Under the pieces are notes generated by a model. It saw only the letters and a list, made by a program, of their open reading frames with translations. It searched no databases and was not told where the DNA came from. A program made the translations under genes and the position numbers. Below, piece after piece: positions 26,383-34,191 of a stretch of 64,000 bases of DNA (positions are counted from its first letter, which is position 1; each line of letters begins with the position of its first letter). The stretch is from an uncultured Thermoguttaceae bacterium (GTDB lineage: Bacteria > Planctomycetota > Planctomycetia > Pirellulales > Thermoguttaceae): the NCBI GenBank assembly GCA_938042245.1, contig CALIRO010000031.1:1-64000 (forward strand). Reading direction: 5' to 3'.

Positions 26383-27399
26383 TCATTCCCGACGAAGGAA
26401 CTTTTGTGCCCGTTTGCCAATGATATCCACCAGATATAGATTCCCCTGACTGTCCCAGTCCAGACTATGGACCCAGTTGAGTTCCCCCGGCTTTTCTTGG
26501 CCGTCCTGCCCTTTCGGAAACGTCCACAATTGCAGAACCCGTCCTGTGGTATCTAGACACATGACCAACTGGTCTTTGGGCGGGCAACCGAGCACTTCGT
26601 CCTCCTTTCGCCAGACCATCGGCGAAGAGCCGCAGGTCCAAATCCGATCCTTCGCGTCAATGCGCACCGCCCAAGGCACCAGCAGGTTCCGCCACTCAGC
26701 CAGGAATTTTCCCTCCTGCTCAAACACTTGAATCCGCACGTTATTTCGGTCGGCCACGTAAAGTCGGCCTTGGCTATCGACGTCGATCGAATGCGGGATG
26801 CTAAACTCGCCCGGACCAGTGCCCAGTTTACCCCAGGCTTTCACGAACCGACCTTGGGCGTCGAAATGCACCACCCGCGAATTGCCGTACCCATCGGTAA
26901 CAAAAATATCGCCTTTCGGCGTAATGACCACATCGGTCGGCATATTGAAATGCTGCGGGTCATCGCCCGGCTGGCCCGGAACGCCCAAAGTACGCAGCAC
27001 CTTCCCGTCCTGAGTGCATTGGAAGACAGCATGGTTGCCCACATCCACCAACCAAACCTTCCCTTCCCGATCCAGCCGAATCTGATGGGCCGACTTAATA
27101 AAATCCTCTCCCCAGCCAAAAAGATACTTGCCCGCTTGGTCATAGACCTGTACCGGCGGTTTGGCACGGGTGAAGATCCAGACCTGGTCTTTGGCATCCA
27201 CGGCCACCGCTGGCATTTGCCCCCAGGCCACTTCGGGCGGTTTGGTTGGCCAGGCCGGATCGACCTCATACCAAACGGTCATCGCCTGGCGAGGATACGG
27301 CGGCAACGGCGGGGAATCTTGTTGGGCTTGTGCCAGCTCACCGAGAACCGTGCATAGAAACACAATCCCACTGCCTCCAACAACCGATCCCCATTTCAT
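26383..27399 (-). CDS. NHL-repeat six-bladed beta-propeller protein, secreted
   Basis: About 338 aa. A signal peptide (MKWGSVVGGSGIVFLCTVLG, then a small-residue AQAQ cleavage region) is followed by NHL repeats. These are visible as HQIRLDREGKVWLVDVGNHAV, MPTDVVITPKGDIFVTDGYGNSRV and PHSIDVDSQGRLYVADRNNVRI. The pattern resembles peptidylglycine amidating lyase-like propellers, but no lyase activity is implied. The ATG at 27399 is chosen for AGGAG 8 bases upstream and an immediate signal peptide. It follows nadB by 28 bases on the same strand, so the two are probably co-transcribed, though no functional link is known. Confidence 0.85.
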   Translation of the reverse strand: MKWGSVVGGSGIVFLCTVLGELAQAQQDSPPLPPYPRQAMTVWYEVDPAWPTKPPEVAWGQMPAVAVDAKDQVWIFTRAKPPVQVYDQAGKYLFGWGEDFIKSAHQIRLDREGKVWLVDVGNHAVFQCTQDGKVLRTLGVPGQPGDDPQHFNMPTDVVITPKGDIFVTDGYGNSRVVHFDAQGRFVKAWGKLGTGPGEFSIPHSIDVDSQGRLYVADRNNVRIQVFEQEGKFLAEWRNLLVPWAVRIDAKDRIWTCGSSPMVWRKEDEVLGCPPKDQLVMCLDTTGRVLQLWTFPKGQDGQEKPGELNWVHSLDWDSQGNLYLVDIIGKRAQKFLRRE

Positions 27400-27427
27400 A
27401 TCGAACACTCCTGATAAAAAGGCCCGC

Positions 27428-29113
27428 TTATCCTGGTATGTTTTCAACGGAAACAGGTTCCGGAACCGAAGAGAGCACGGGCGAGAGGATCACTTCCTCT
27501 TTGCCAGCAGCCGTACGCCGGAAAGCGATATGACGGTTCCAATGCTCGTCATCCCGCTCAGGGAAATCGCTTCGCAGATGGCAGCCCCGGCTTTCTTCCC
27601 GCAAAAGGGCCGCATGAATCATCAGTCGGGCCACCAGAAGCATGTTCTGCAATTCCCAGCCTTCCGGATTAGAGAATTGGCAGGCCAAAACATATCGGCT
27701 CCAGCGGGCGATGTTTTCCTCGGCTTCGCGCAGCCCTTCGGCGTCCCGGCGAACCCCCATGGCCCGCCACATCAGGCTTTTCAGCGAATTGCGGATATCG
27801 GCCAAATCCAGCGTATGCGGATGGGGTTCTAGGCCGGGATTGGCCAGGGGCAAGACGGTGAAGAAGTCGGTCATCGAGGAAGCAGTCCGGGAGGCCCCAT
27901 GCCCAGCCCGTGCCCCAAACACCAACGCCTCCAACAGACTGTTCGAAGCAAGCCGATTCGCCCCATGCAACCCGGAGGATGTTACCTCGCCGGCGGCCCA
28001 CAAACCGGGCAGCGTGGTTCGGCCTTCCATATCCACGGTTACTCCGCCCATCATGTAATGGGCTCCGGGCCGAACCGGGATCCGCTCCTTGCTCACGTCG
28101 ATATTAAACTCCGCCAAGGTGGCGACAATCCCCGGAAATCGGCTACGAATCCGTTCCGGGTCCAAATGGGTTAGGTCCAGATAGACGCTCGGGTGTTTGG
28201 TTTTTTCCATCTGGCTGACGATGGCCATGCTGACGACATCGCGGGGGGCCAATTCGCCCCGGGGGTCGTAGTCGAACATAAACCTATGTCCATATCGATC
28301 CACCAGCCAAGCCCCTTCTCCCCGAAGCGCCTCGGTCATCAAGTGCCGAGCCGATCCAGCCAAATAAAGCACCGTCGGATGGAACTGGACAAACTCCATA
28401 TCGCGCAGTTCCGCCCCGGCCCGATAGGCCAAGGCCATGCCGTCGCCGGTGGCAACCTCCGGGTTGGTCGTTTCCCGATATAACTGGCCCAGGCCGCCCG
28501 TGGCCAGCACCGTCTGCTTGGCCCAAACGAGCGTTTTGCCGTGCTGGGCGTTCCAGACCAACGCCCCCCGACAACTGCCCAGATACGTTACCAGATCAAT
28601 CGCGTAGGTGTTTTCCCAGATTTGGATGTTGGGAGCCTCCAAGGCCCGGGCGATGACCGCCCGCATCACCTCTTTGCCGGTAGCGTCGCCCAGGGCATGA
28701 ACAATCCGATCCCGCCGGTGGCCGCCCTCTCGACCCAACGACAAGACCCCATCGACCTGATCAAACCGTACCCCCCAGGCAATCAGTTCCCGAATGCGGT
28801 CCGGCCCTTCTCGAACCACCATCTCCACCACCGACCGCTCGCAAAGCGAACCACCCGCCACCAGCGTATCTTCCACATGGTCCTCAAACCGGTCTTCCGG
28901 CGAAAACACTCCCGCAATGCCACCCTGGGCATGAGCACTATTCGAATCCCAAAGTTTCCCTTTAGTGATCACTAGGACCGACAGTCCCCCATCGACGGCC
29001 AAGGCCGCACGCAGCCCGGCCAACCCGCCCCCAATGATCAATACATCCGTAAAAAAATGGGGCACCCGCTTCGGATGAAATGGCACTAAATATCGCGGCG
29101 TCGCTGGTTCCAT
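27428..29113 (-). CDS. nadB: L-aspartate oxidase
   Basis: FAD enzyme oxidising L-aspartate to iminoaspartate, the first step of de novo NAD synthesis. The 561 aa protein shows the dinucleotide fold DVLIIGGGLAGLRAALA, the FAD-capping SNSAHAQGGIAG, the active-site region FVQFHPTVLY, HYMMGGVTVD and a C-terminal helical domain. NadB lacks the covalent-FAD His and partner subunits of succinate dehydrogenase, which supports NadB over SdhA/FrdA. Followed by the NHL gene. Repeat A3 begins 40 bases upstream of its start and may contain or displace its promoter. Confidence 0.94.
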   Translation of the reverse strand: MEPATPRYLVPFHPKRVPHFFTDVLIIGGGLAGLRAALAVDGGLSVLVITKGKLWDSNSAHAQGGIAGVFSPEDRFEDHVEDTLVAGGSLCERSVVEMVVREGPDRIRELIAWGVRFDQVDGVLSLGREGGHRRDRIVHALGDATGKEVMRAVIARALEAPNIQIWENTYAIDLVTYLGSCRGALVWNAQHGKTLVWAKQTVLATGGLGQLYRETTNPEVATGDGMALAYRAGAELRDMEFVQFHPTVLYLAGSARHLMTEALRGEGAWLVDRYGHRFMFDYDPRGELAPRDVVSMAIVSQMEKTKHPSVYLDLTHLDPERIRSRFPGIVATLAEFNIDVSKERIPVRPGAHYMMGGVTVDMEGRTTLPGLWAAGEVTSSGLHGANRLASNSLLEALVFGARAGHGASRTASSMTDFFTVLPLANPGLEPHPHTLDLADIRNSLKSLMWRAMGVRRDAEGLREAEENIARWSRYVLACQFSNPEGWELQNMLLVARLMIHAALLREESRGCHLRSDFPERDDEHWNRHIAFRRTAAGKEEVILSPVLSSVPEPVSVENIPG

Positions 29114-29152
29114 AGCAGATCGTCAAAAAAAAGAAACCCCTTTCCTACTTAT

Positions 29153-29308
29153 GTAACAGTTCAGCCGATTAAAGAATCTGCCTGGTTGTTCCAAGAAAAC
29201 CCTTTGGTGGCCCTGCCACGGAGGCAGCAGTCCAGAATAAATAAACAGCCCAAAAACCAGCTTCCTGCTTTGGCAGGAATGATAGACACCATTTGGCCGA
29301 CATATTAT
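29153..29308 (+). repeat. Family A repeat, copy A3
   Basis: Left end GTAACAGTTCAGCCGATT is almost exactly the family consensus; the right end is worn (ATTTGGCCGACATATTAT). Flanks CTACTTAT (29145-29152) and CTTATTAT (29309-29316) agree at 6 of 8 positions and may be an old target duplication. Internal landmarks CTGCCTGGT, GCAGTCCAGAATAA and CTTTGGCAGGAATG match copies A1 and A2. It lies just upstream of nadB, in the opposite orientation. Confidence 0.75.
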
Positions 29309-29373
29309 CTTATTATAAATCCCTCAAAACCAAAAACCAGTCTGTCCTCTTCGCCCGAAGAAGAAAGCACTTT

Positions 29374-29731
29374 GTACCATTTCAGCCGACCTAAGTAGGT
29401 TCCCGGTTTTTAGGGAGAATGCCTTCGGCTGGCCCTGCCGCGCAAGCGACAGTTCGGAGAGCAAAAATCCACGGAAAAAACTGGCTTGGAAGCTCTGCAA
29501 AATCCTGAACATCATATGAATTTTATGAACATTTGATACGTTCCTTTGCCTATCGGTTCCCATTGCTGGGCACTATATAGGGAGTCTCATGTTGGCAGTG
29601 CCACTATATGTGGGGGCTATTTCACGGAGGTTTCGAAATAGTGTAAAAAGATCTCCTTTAAATGATTCAGAGGTTGCTGGATCCCTGTTTGGGCAGGAAT
29701 GAGAGGGTAGCCCATTCGGCTGAAATGGTTA
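29374..29731 (+). repeat. Family A repeat, copy A4, split by a family B element
   Basis: Outer ends GTACCATTTCAGCCGACC and, read inwards from the right, TAACCATTTCAGCCGAAT define one A element. Its central hairpin CTGCCGC-GCAA-GCGACAG is at 29435-29452. Between the ACGGAAAAAACTGGCTT segment and the GGGCAGGAATG segment, which are nearly adjacent in copies A1 and A2, about 188 bases of family B (B1) are inserted. Removing B1 leaves an A element of about 170 bp. It ends 87 bases upstream of the enolase-superfamily gene. Confidence 0.8.
29488..29675 (-). repeat. Family B repeat, copy B1 (nested in A4)
   Basis: Reverse-orientation copy beginning GGAAGCTCTGCAAAATCC and ending at ...TCAGAGGTT. It aligns along its length with B2 and B3, including the CTATCGGTTCCCATTG, ACTATATAGGGAGTCTCATG and CACTATATGTGGG segments. 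Flanking tetranucleotides are GCTT and GCTG, an imperfect possible duplication; the final two bases of the right end appear lost. Confidence 0.75.
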
Positions 29732-29818
29732 GAAAAAATCGTCTTCCCGGCAATGGGCTTTTTAGCCAAACCAGCCCTCTGGGTCGGCCTGGCAAGCTGA
29801 GAGCAAAAGGAAGAGCAT

Positions 29819-30910
29819 ATGAAGATCCCATCAGGCTATGGTCGGACTTCTCCACCCTTAAAGATTCGGGAGGTTCATTGTTATTTGGTGGAAGGGGGAG
29901 GTGGCATAGCCGGTGGCCCCTCGGCCAGTGTTGTGATTCAGTTAATTGGCCCGAATGGCCAGGAAGGTTGGGGGGAAGGAACTGCCAGTTGGACTAGAGC
30001 CGAATTGTCCAGCCGACAGCAAGCCCTAGCTGCTCTCCTGGTGGATCGATCTGCCTGGGAGATTGAAGAACTTTCTGGATTGGATTTTTTACGGCCTGCG
30101 GGGTTGCGTTCTGCGGTGGAGATGGCTTGTTGGGATCTGATTGGCCAGCGGGTGGGCGAACCGGTCTGCCATCTGTGGGGAGGCCGGTTTCGGAAGTATG
30201 TGCCTTTGGGCGCCCGATTGCCGGGGTTGCAGACGGCTGACAGTTTGGCCACCTTCGCCCGGGAACTGACGGAAGAAGGGTTCCATACATTGGTTCTGCC
30301 TACCACAGGCCATGGAGACCTTGATCTGCAGCACCTCCGTGCCGTGCGGGAAGCGGTGGGTCAGCGATGCCGACTTTACCTGGACGCTGCTTGCCAGTAT
30401 GCCGAACCGGAGGCCCAGGAGCTTTGCGGTTGCTTGGAATCGGAGGCAGTGCACGGGCTAATCGACCCGTTGAACAGTTCGGAGCTGTATTCGTTTGCCC
30501 GTTTTGCCCGGCAGACGGCGGTCCGCATCGGATTACATCGACCGTTGACTAGTCTCCTGCAAGTATTTGGGGCGGTGCGCTCCGGGGCAGGCGCGTTTTT
30601 GGTCTTGGACGCCGACCTTCTGGGAGGCATGACGGCTCTGCGCAAAGCTGCCGCCGTGGCCGAAGCTGCTGGGGTGCCTGTGCTGCTGCAGGAGGCGGGA
30701 GGGGTGGGGATTCGGCTAGCAGGGTTGGTGCATCTGAGTGCTGCCCTGGCGTTTTTGGACCAACCATGCTTAACTTCCGCCTATCACAGCCCGGCCGAGG
30801 TCCTTTCCCAGGGTCTGCAGATTGTCGAAGGCATGGCCGTCGTGCCAGAGGTGCCCGGCTGGGGAATGGACATCGACGGGAGCAAACTGGAAGAATGGCA
30901 AATCGGCTGA
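29819..30910 (+). CDS. Enolase-superfamily (mandelate racemase/MLE-like) protein with eroded active site
   Basis: 363 aa. The capping-domain pattern RSAVEMACWDLIGQRVGEP (near 97-115) and the barrel place it in the mandelate racemase/muconate lactonising branch. The usual catalytic KxK of strand 2 is not visible: the segment reads FHTLVLPTTGHG. The first metal ligand could be Asp in LYLDAACQ. The second ligand position reads LIDPLN rather than a Glu-containing motif, and the third (normally a Glu after the next strand) reads IGLHRPLTS. This suggests a non-catalytic or altered protein, though misalignment by eye is possible. ATG follows AAAGGAAG. Neighbours are repeats and a PEP-CTERM pseudogene, so there is no pathway context. 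Confidence 0.75.
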   Translation: MKIPSGYGRTSPPLKIREVHCYLVEGGGGIAGGPSASVVIQLIGPNGQEGWGEGTASWTRAELSSRQQALAALLVDRSAWEIEELSGLDFLRPAGLRSAVEMACWDLIGQRVGEPVCHLWGGRFRKYVPLGARLPGLQTADSLATFARELTEEGFHTLVLPTTGHGDLDLQHLRAVREAVGQRCRLYLDAACQYAEPEAQELCGCLESEAVHGLIDPLNSSELYSFARFARQTAVRIGLHRPLTSLLQVFGAVRSGAGAFLVLDADLLGGMTALRKAAAVAEAAGVPVLLQEAGGVGIRLAGLVHLSAALAFLDQPCLTSAYHSPAEVLSQGLQIVEGMAVVPEVPGWGMDIDGSKLEEWQIG

Positions 30911-31029
30911 CACTTCCAGTGCAGCACCGTCTGGGAGACGGGAACGTTCCATCGACCGGGGTATGGATCGACTCTATCCGACTGGGTCCCCATGGGAGGG
31001 TCTTCGCACGGTTCGGCTATTTCCGGTGG

Positions 31030-32080
31030 CCATAGCGCCGAATCACCCCCCCAGCGCCAAGCCGCCCAGACCCAACAACCCCGCCGAAGCCGGCTCCGGC
31101 ACATACGCGCTGAGCCGAGCCAAATCGAACTGTACTCAACCGCTTTCCGTGTCTTGATACCAAACCGTCAGATAGTTATCCCCGACGGAAGCTGATCGGG
31201 CAGGATCAATAGGTTCACATAGGTTCCGTCTGGTTGGGCTGCGGGGAGGCCGGTAGTTGGCCTTGATCAAAATGTCGATCGGATGACTGCCGGGGGCGCC
31301 GCCTTGATAAATGATTTTTGTGGTGTAAAGGTACGCGAAATCGGCCAATGCCTCCGAGAGTGTAAAATGCAGGTTCACCTCCCGATCTTCGGAAGTAACC
31401 GCCCGCTCCAGATGTTGCCAATTCGGGTTCCAGACGGAGAAATCATCTGGGGCCTCCCATTCCCTCGTAAACTCGGCCTGGCTGTTGTCATCATAGCCTA
31501 CTTGCTAAGAGCCGCCAAACTCCCTCCAGTCCCACCTCGCATAACCTGTGCCGCTTTCATACTGCAGGGTCAGCGTATTGACTCCGGGATTGAGGAATCC
31601 GCTCGGCACATAAACCAGGTAATCTGACTTGGAATTGGCCGGGAAGCTGCCTAACTTTTTGCCCGTTGATCAACATGAAAAACTCAATATTGCCGGAGAA
31701 GCGCCGGCCAAGGTGAGATTGCTCCGATCCACCCACTCCGTGGTAACATTGCCGCTACCATCGGCGGCGGGAGTAAACAGCAGGGATCGACCGCCGTAGT
31801 TTTGGCCGCCCGCTGGACCATCGCCAAAAGCGGTGCTCGTCCCCTGCGGCGTGCCATAAAGACTAGTCCCTTTATATCCGCCCGGGGTGTAGCAGGTTCG
31901 GGCATCCCGGATTTGATTGGCATCCGCGATGAGGCCGCTAGAGGCATAATTAAAATGCCACCAGGCGGTTGCCGTGTCGTTAATGCCCGCCTCGACTTGG
32001 CCGCCTGAGATGCCCAAAACCACCAGCAGTGGAAATCCCACCTTTGTCCACCGACCCAACATATCCGTTTCGCCATCCAT
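31030..32080 (-). pseudogene. Frameshifted PEP-CTERM exported protein
   Basis: Reading from 32080 downwards, a signal-like start (KVGFPLLVVLGISGGQVEAG) is followed by GINDTATAWWHFNYASSGL and GGRSLLFTPAADGSGNVTTEWV, then a stop near 31670. Coding sense continues in other frames: FFMLINGQKV, then DYLVYVPSGFLNPGVNTLTL and QYESGTGYARWDWREFGGS, then EWEAPDDFSVWNPNWQHLER and NLHFTLSEALADFAYLYTTK, and after a further stop QFDLARLSAYVPEPASAGLL with GLGGLAL. The last part is a PEP-CTERM sorting signal (VPEP plus hydrophobic helix). At least three frameshifts or stops interrupt it. The intact ancestor would have been a secreted surface protein of about 330-350 aa with unknown adhesive or enzymatic domain. 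Sequencing error is less likely than decay given the number of lesions. Confidence 0.7.
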
Positions 32081-32183
32081 CGCCCATCTGCTTGATTCAA
32101 GGAGTCCGTGTTCTGGCAGATGAATTTTTATTTATCTAACCACCGAGACTTTGCGCCACCTTGGGCTTCTAGAATTCCCTAGA

Positions 32184-32372
32184 GGAACCTCTGAATAATT
32201 CAAAGGATATATTTTTACACTATTTCCGAACCTCCCTCAATAGCCCCAACATATAGTGGCCCTGCCAATATGAGACCCAATATATAGCGCCCAGCAATGG
32301 GAACCGATAGACAAAGGAACCGATCTAATATTCATAGAGTTCACGTGATGTTCAGGATTTTGCAGAGCTTCC
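32184..32372 (+). repeat. Family B repeat, copy B2
   Basis: A 189 bp element starting GGAACCTCTGAATAATTC and ending GGATTTTGCAGAGCTTCC. It is flanked on both sides by TAGA (32180-32183 and 32373-32376), a clean 4 bp target duplication. Ends are inverted repeats (GGAACCTCTG against GGAAGCTCTG). No ORF. Confidence 0.85.
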
Positions 32373-32485
32373 TAGAAGAAATGGAAAAACAAATAGCAAC
32401 AAACCAATCCTATCTCTTGGCTCTTCATGGAAAATTTTACTTTGTCTCCTTATAATCCCCGATTCGTTGGCCTCAATCATTTTAC

Positions 32486-32648
32486 GCAACACTGCAGCCG
32501 AGTCGTCTGCCAAGCCATTCCGCCGAAAGCAGCAGTGCCGTTTTTTGTGCGAGTTTATCTGTTTTGTTCTGAATTCCCGCCTGCGCGGCTGGGAGAACCA
32601 AAGGCTCTGGCTCGACCAGGTGGCTTCTTCATTCGGTTGAAGAGTTAC
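32486..32648 (-). repeat. Family A repeat, copy A6
   Basis: Reverse-orientation family A element. Read on the minus strand it starts GTAACTCTTCAACCGAAT, passes GAAGAAGCCACCTGGT, GAATTCAGAACAAAA and CGCACAAAAAACGG, and ends at a degraded copy of the terminal repeat. Flanks CATTTTAC (32478-32485) and CATTTTCC (32649-32656) agree at 7 of 8 bases, supporting an 8 bp target duplication. Confidence 0.8.
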
Positions 32649-32656
32649 CATTTTCC

Positions 32657-32919
32657 TTAGGAAAATAACTGGCTTCTCTCACACCTCAGGGGTAGATAGC
32701 AATCGTGCTGAGCAGAAGAGAAAATAAAAGCAATGGCTGCCGGTACCCGGATCCTGGGCTGAGTAGGGGAAATAGTTGCCATCCTCCGATACGGCTGGGG
32801 GTCGTTGGGCAGAGGTGCGGTGGAGTACGACCTTTTCCACGGGGGAGCTCTCCTAGAGGGCGTCTGCGGTTTTTAAGCACTTTGATTTGGGTGCCTTTGC
32901 GAAGGGGCAACCTCGATTA
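32657..32919. other. Spacer upstream of hpnD
   Basis: About 260 bases between repeat A6 and hpnD without a credible ORF on either strand. It should hold the hpnD promoter, but no clear box was recognised. AAGGGG, 11 bases before the ATG, is the likely ribosome-binding site. Confidence 0.35.
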
Positions 32920-34062
32920 ATGGAAAAAAAGAATATTAATACAGAAGCGGATCTTCTGAAAACCAGTTATTCGGCCTGTCGGCGTCTGGTGCAGCGGTCG
33001 GGGTCGAATTTTGCCCGCTGCTTGTGGGTTCTGGGGCCGCCGAAGCGTCGGGCCATGGAAGCTCTGTATGCGTTTTTGCGGATTACGGATGATTTGGCCG
33101 ATCAACCCGCCCCGGCCAGCTGCCGCCAAATGGCCCTGCACCAGTGGCGGTTGGCCCTGCAGGAGGCCCTCCAGAAGGCAGCAATTCCTCTGGTTGCTAA
33201 CTTTGAAACCGAAGCCTGGGTCGGTGAGGAGGTTTCTTCGGCAAGCGGCCTCCTGATAGAAAATCTTCCTCCGGGCCTCAGCCAGCCCCTCCCCATGGCC
33301 TCCGCTTCGGGCCCCATGGTTTCTCCTGCTTCCGGGCCTCCCGTGGTTTCCCATCCTTCCGGAGATAATTTAGTTTTTCCTGGCGGCGGGGATGGCTTAG
33401 AATTATCGGAAGGGGGGGGGGGTTCTAGCCAGAGGGCTTATCTGGAAATTCTCCCTGCTTTGGTGGATACGGTGTGCCAGTTTCACATTCCGCCAGCCTA
33501 TCTGTATGCGGTTCTGGATGGGGTGGGCATGGATGTAGCAGGCGTCCGATATGAAACTTTTGAACAGTTGGCTTTCTACTGCCGTCGGGTGGCTTCGGCC
33601 GTGGGGTTGGCCTGTTTGTGCATCTGGGGAGCCCATTGCCCAGAAGCCGCCCAACCGGCCATCGCCTGTGGACTGGCTTTCCAACTGACCAATATTCTCC
33701 GAGACCTGAAAGAAGACGCCCGAATGGGCCGAGTGTATCTGCCGACTCAAGAACTGGCAGCCTCCGGCTATTCGGTCGAAGATTTTCCGCCGGCTCAAGC
33801 GGACCGACGTTTTGATCAGTTCATCCATCAGCAAGTAGAGCGGGCGCAGCGGTTCTATCGCCAGGCCGCTACCCTTTGGGACTTTTTAGATCCAGCAGGG
33901 CAACGGATCTTCGGCATGATGTACGAAACTTACCGCAAGCTGCTCGAGCGGATCGCTCAAAAGCCCTCCCGGGTGCTGACCGAACGGGTGCACTTGATCG
34001 GCTGCGAAAAACTGACTATCGCGCTGCGATGGACCCTGTGGCCTGCCCGCCGCTGGCTGTAA
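32920..34062 (+). CDS. hpnD: Squalene/phytoene synthase family, presqualene diphosphate synthase (HpnD-like)
   Basis: Trans-isoprenyl diphosphate synthase of about 380 aa joining two farnesyl diphosphates, feeding hopanoid synthesis with HpnE. Both Asp-rich motifs are present: FLRITDDLAD (near 60) and NILRDLKEDARMGRVYLP (near 255). RYETFEQLAFYCRRVASAVGL also fits HpnD. Between the two motifs a Ser/Gly/Pro-rich insertion of about 65 residues (encoded near 33235-33430) interrupts the normally all-helical fold. The ATG at 32920 is preferred over the upstream TTG at 32887. A phytoene synthase role is possible, but the neighbouring hpnE favours squalene. HpnC is not in the window. Confidence 0.85.
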   Translation: MEKKNINTEADLLKTSYSACRRLVQRSGSNFARCLWVLGPPKRRAMEALYAFLRITDDLADQPAPASCRQMALHQWRLALQEALQKAAIPLVANFETEAWVGEEVSSASGLLIENLPPGLSQPLPMASASGPMVSPASGPPVVSHPSGDNLVFPGGGDGLELSEGGGGSSQRAYLEILPALVDTVCQFHIPPAYLYAVLDGVGMDVAGVRYETFEQLAFYCRRVASAVGLACLCIWGAHCPEAAQPAIACGLAFQLTNILRDLKEDARMGRVYLPTQELAASGYSVEDFPPAQADRRFDQFIHQQVERAQRFYRQAATLWDFLDPAGQRIFGMMYETYRKLLERIAQKPSRVLTERVHLIGCEKLTIALRWTLWPARRWL

Positions 34063-34191
34063 AAAAGTTTCGGCACCTTCGAAAAGCTCTTCCCTGGAAC
34101 CGTTAATGTGGATAGAAGTTGCCCAACCCGCCAAAGATGAAGAATACCCTGGGCAAATCTACGGAGCCTTTTTAGCCCTTAGGAGTTGACT

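Noticed and set aside
29114-29818. Insertion sequence between nadB and the enolase-like gene
   Set aside because: No transposase-like ORF; the stretch is explained by repeats A3, A4 and B1.
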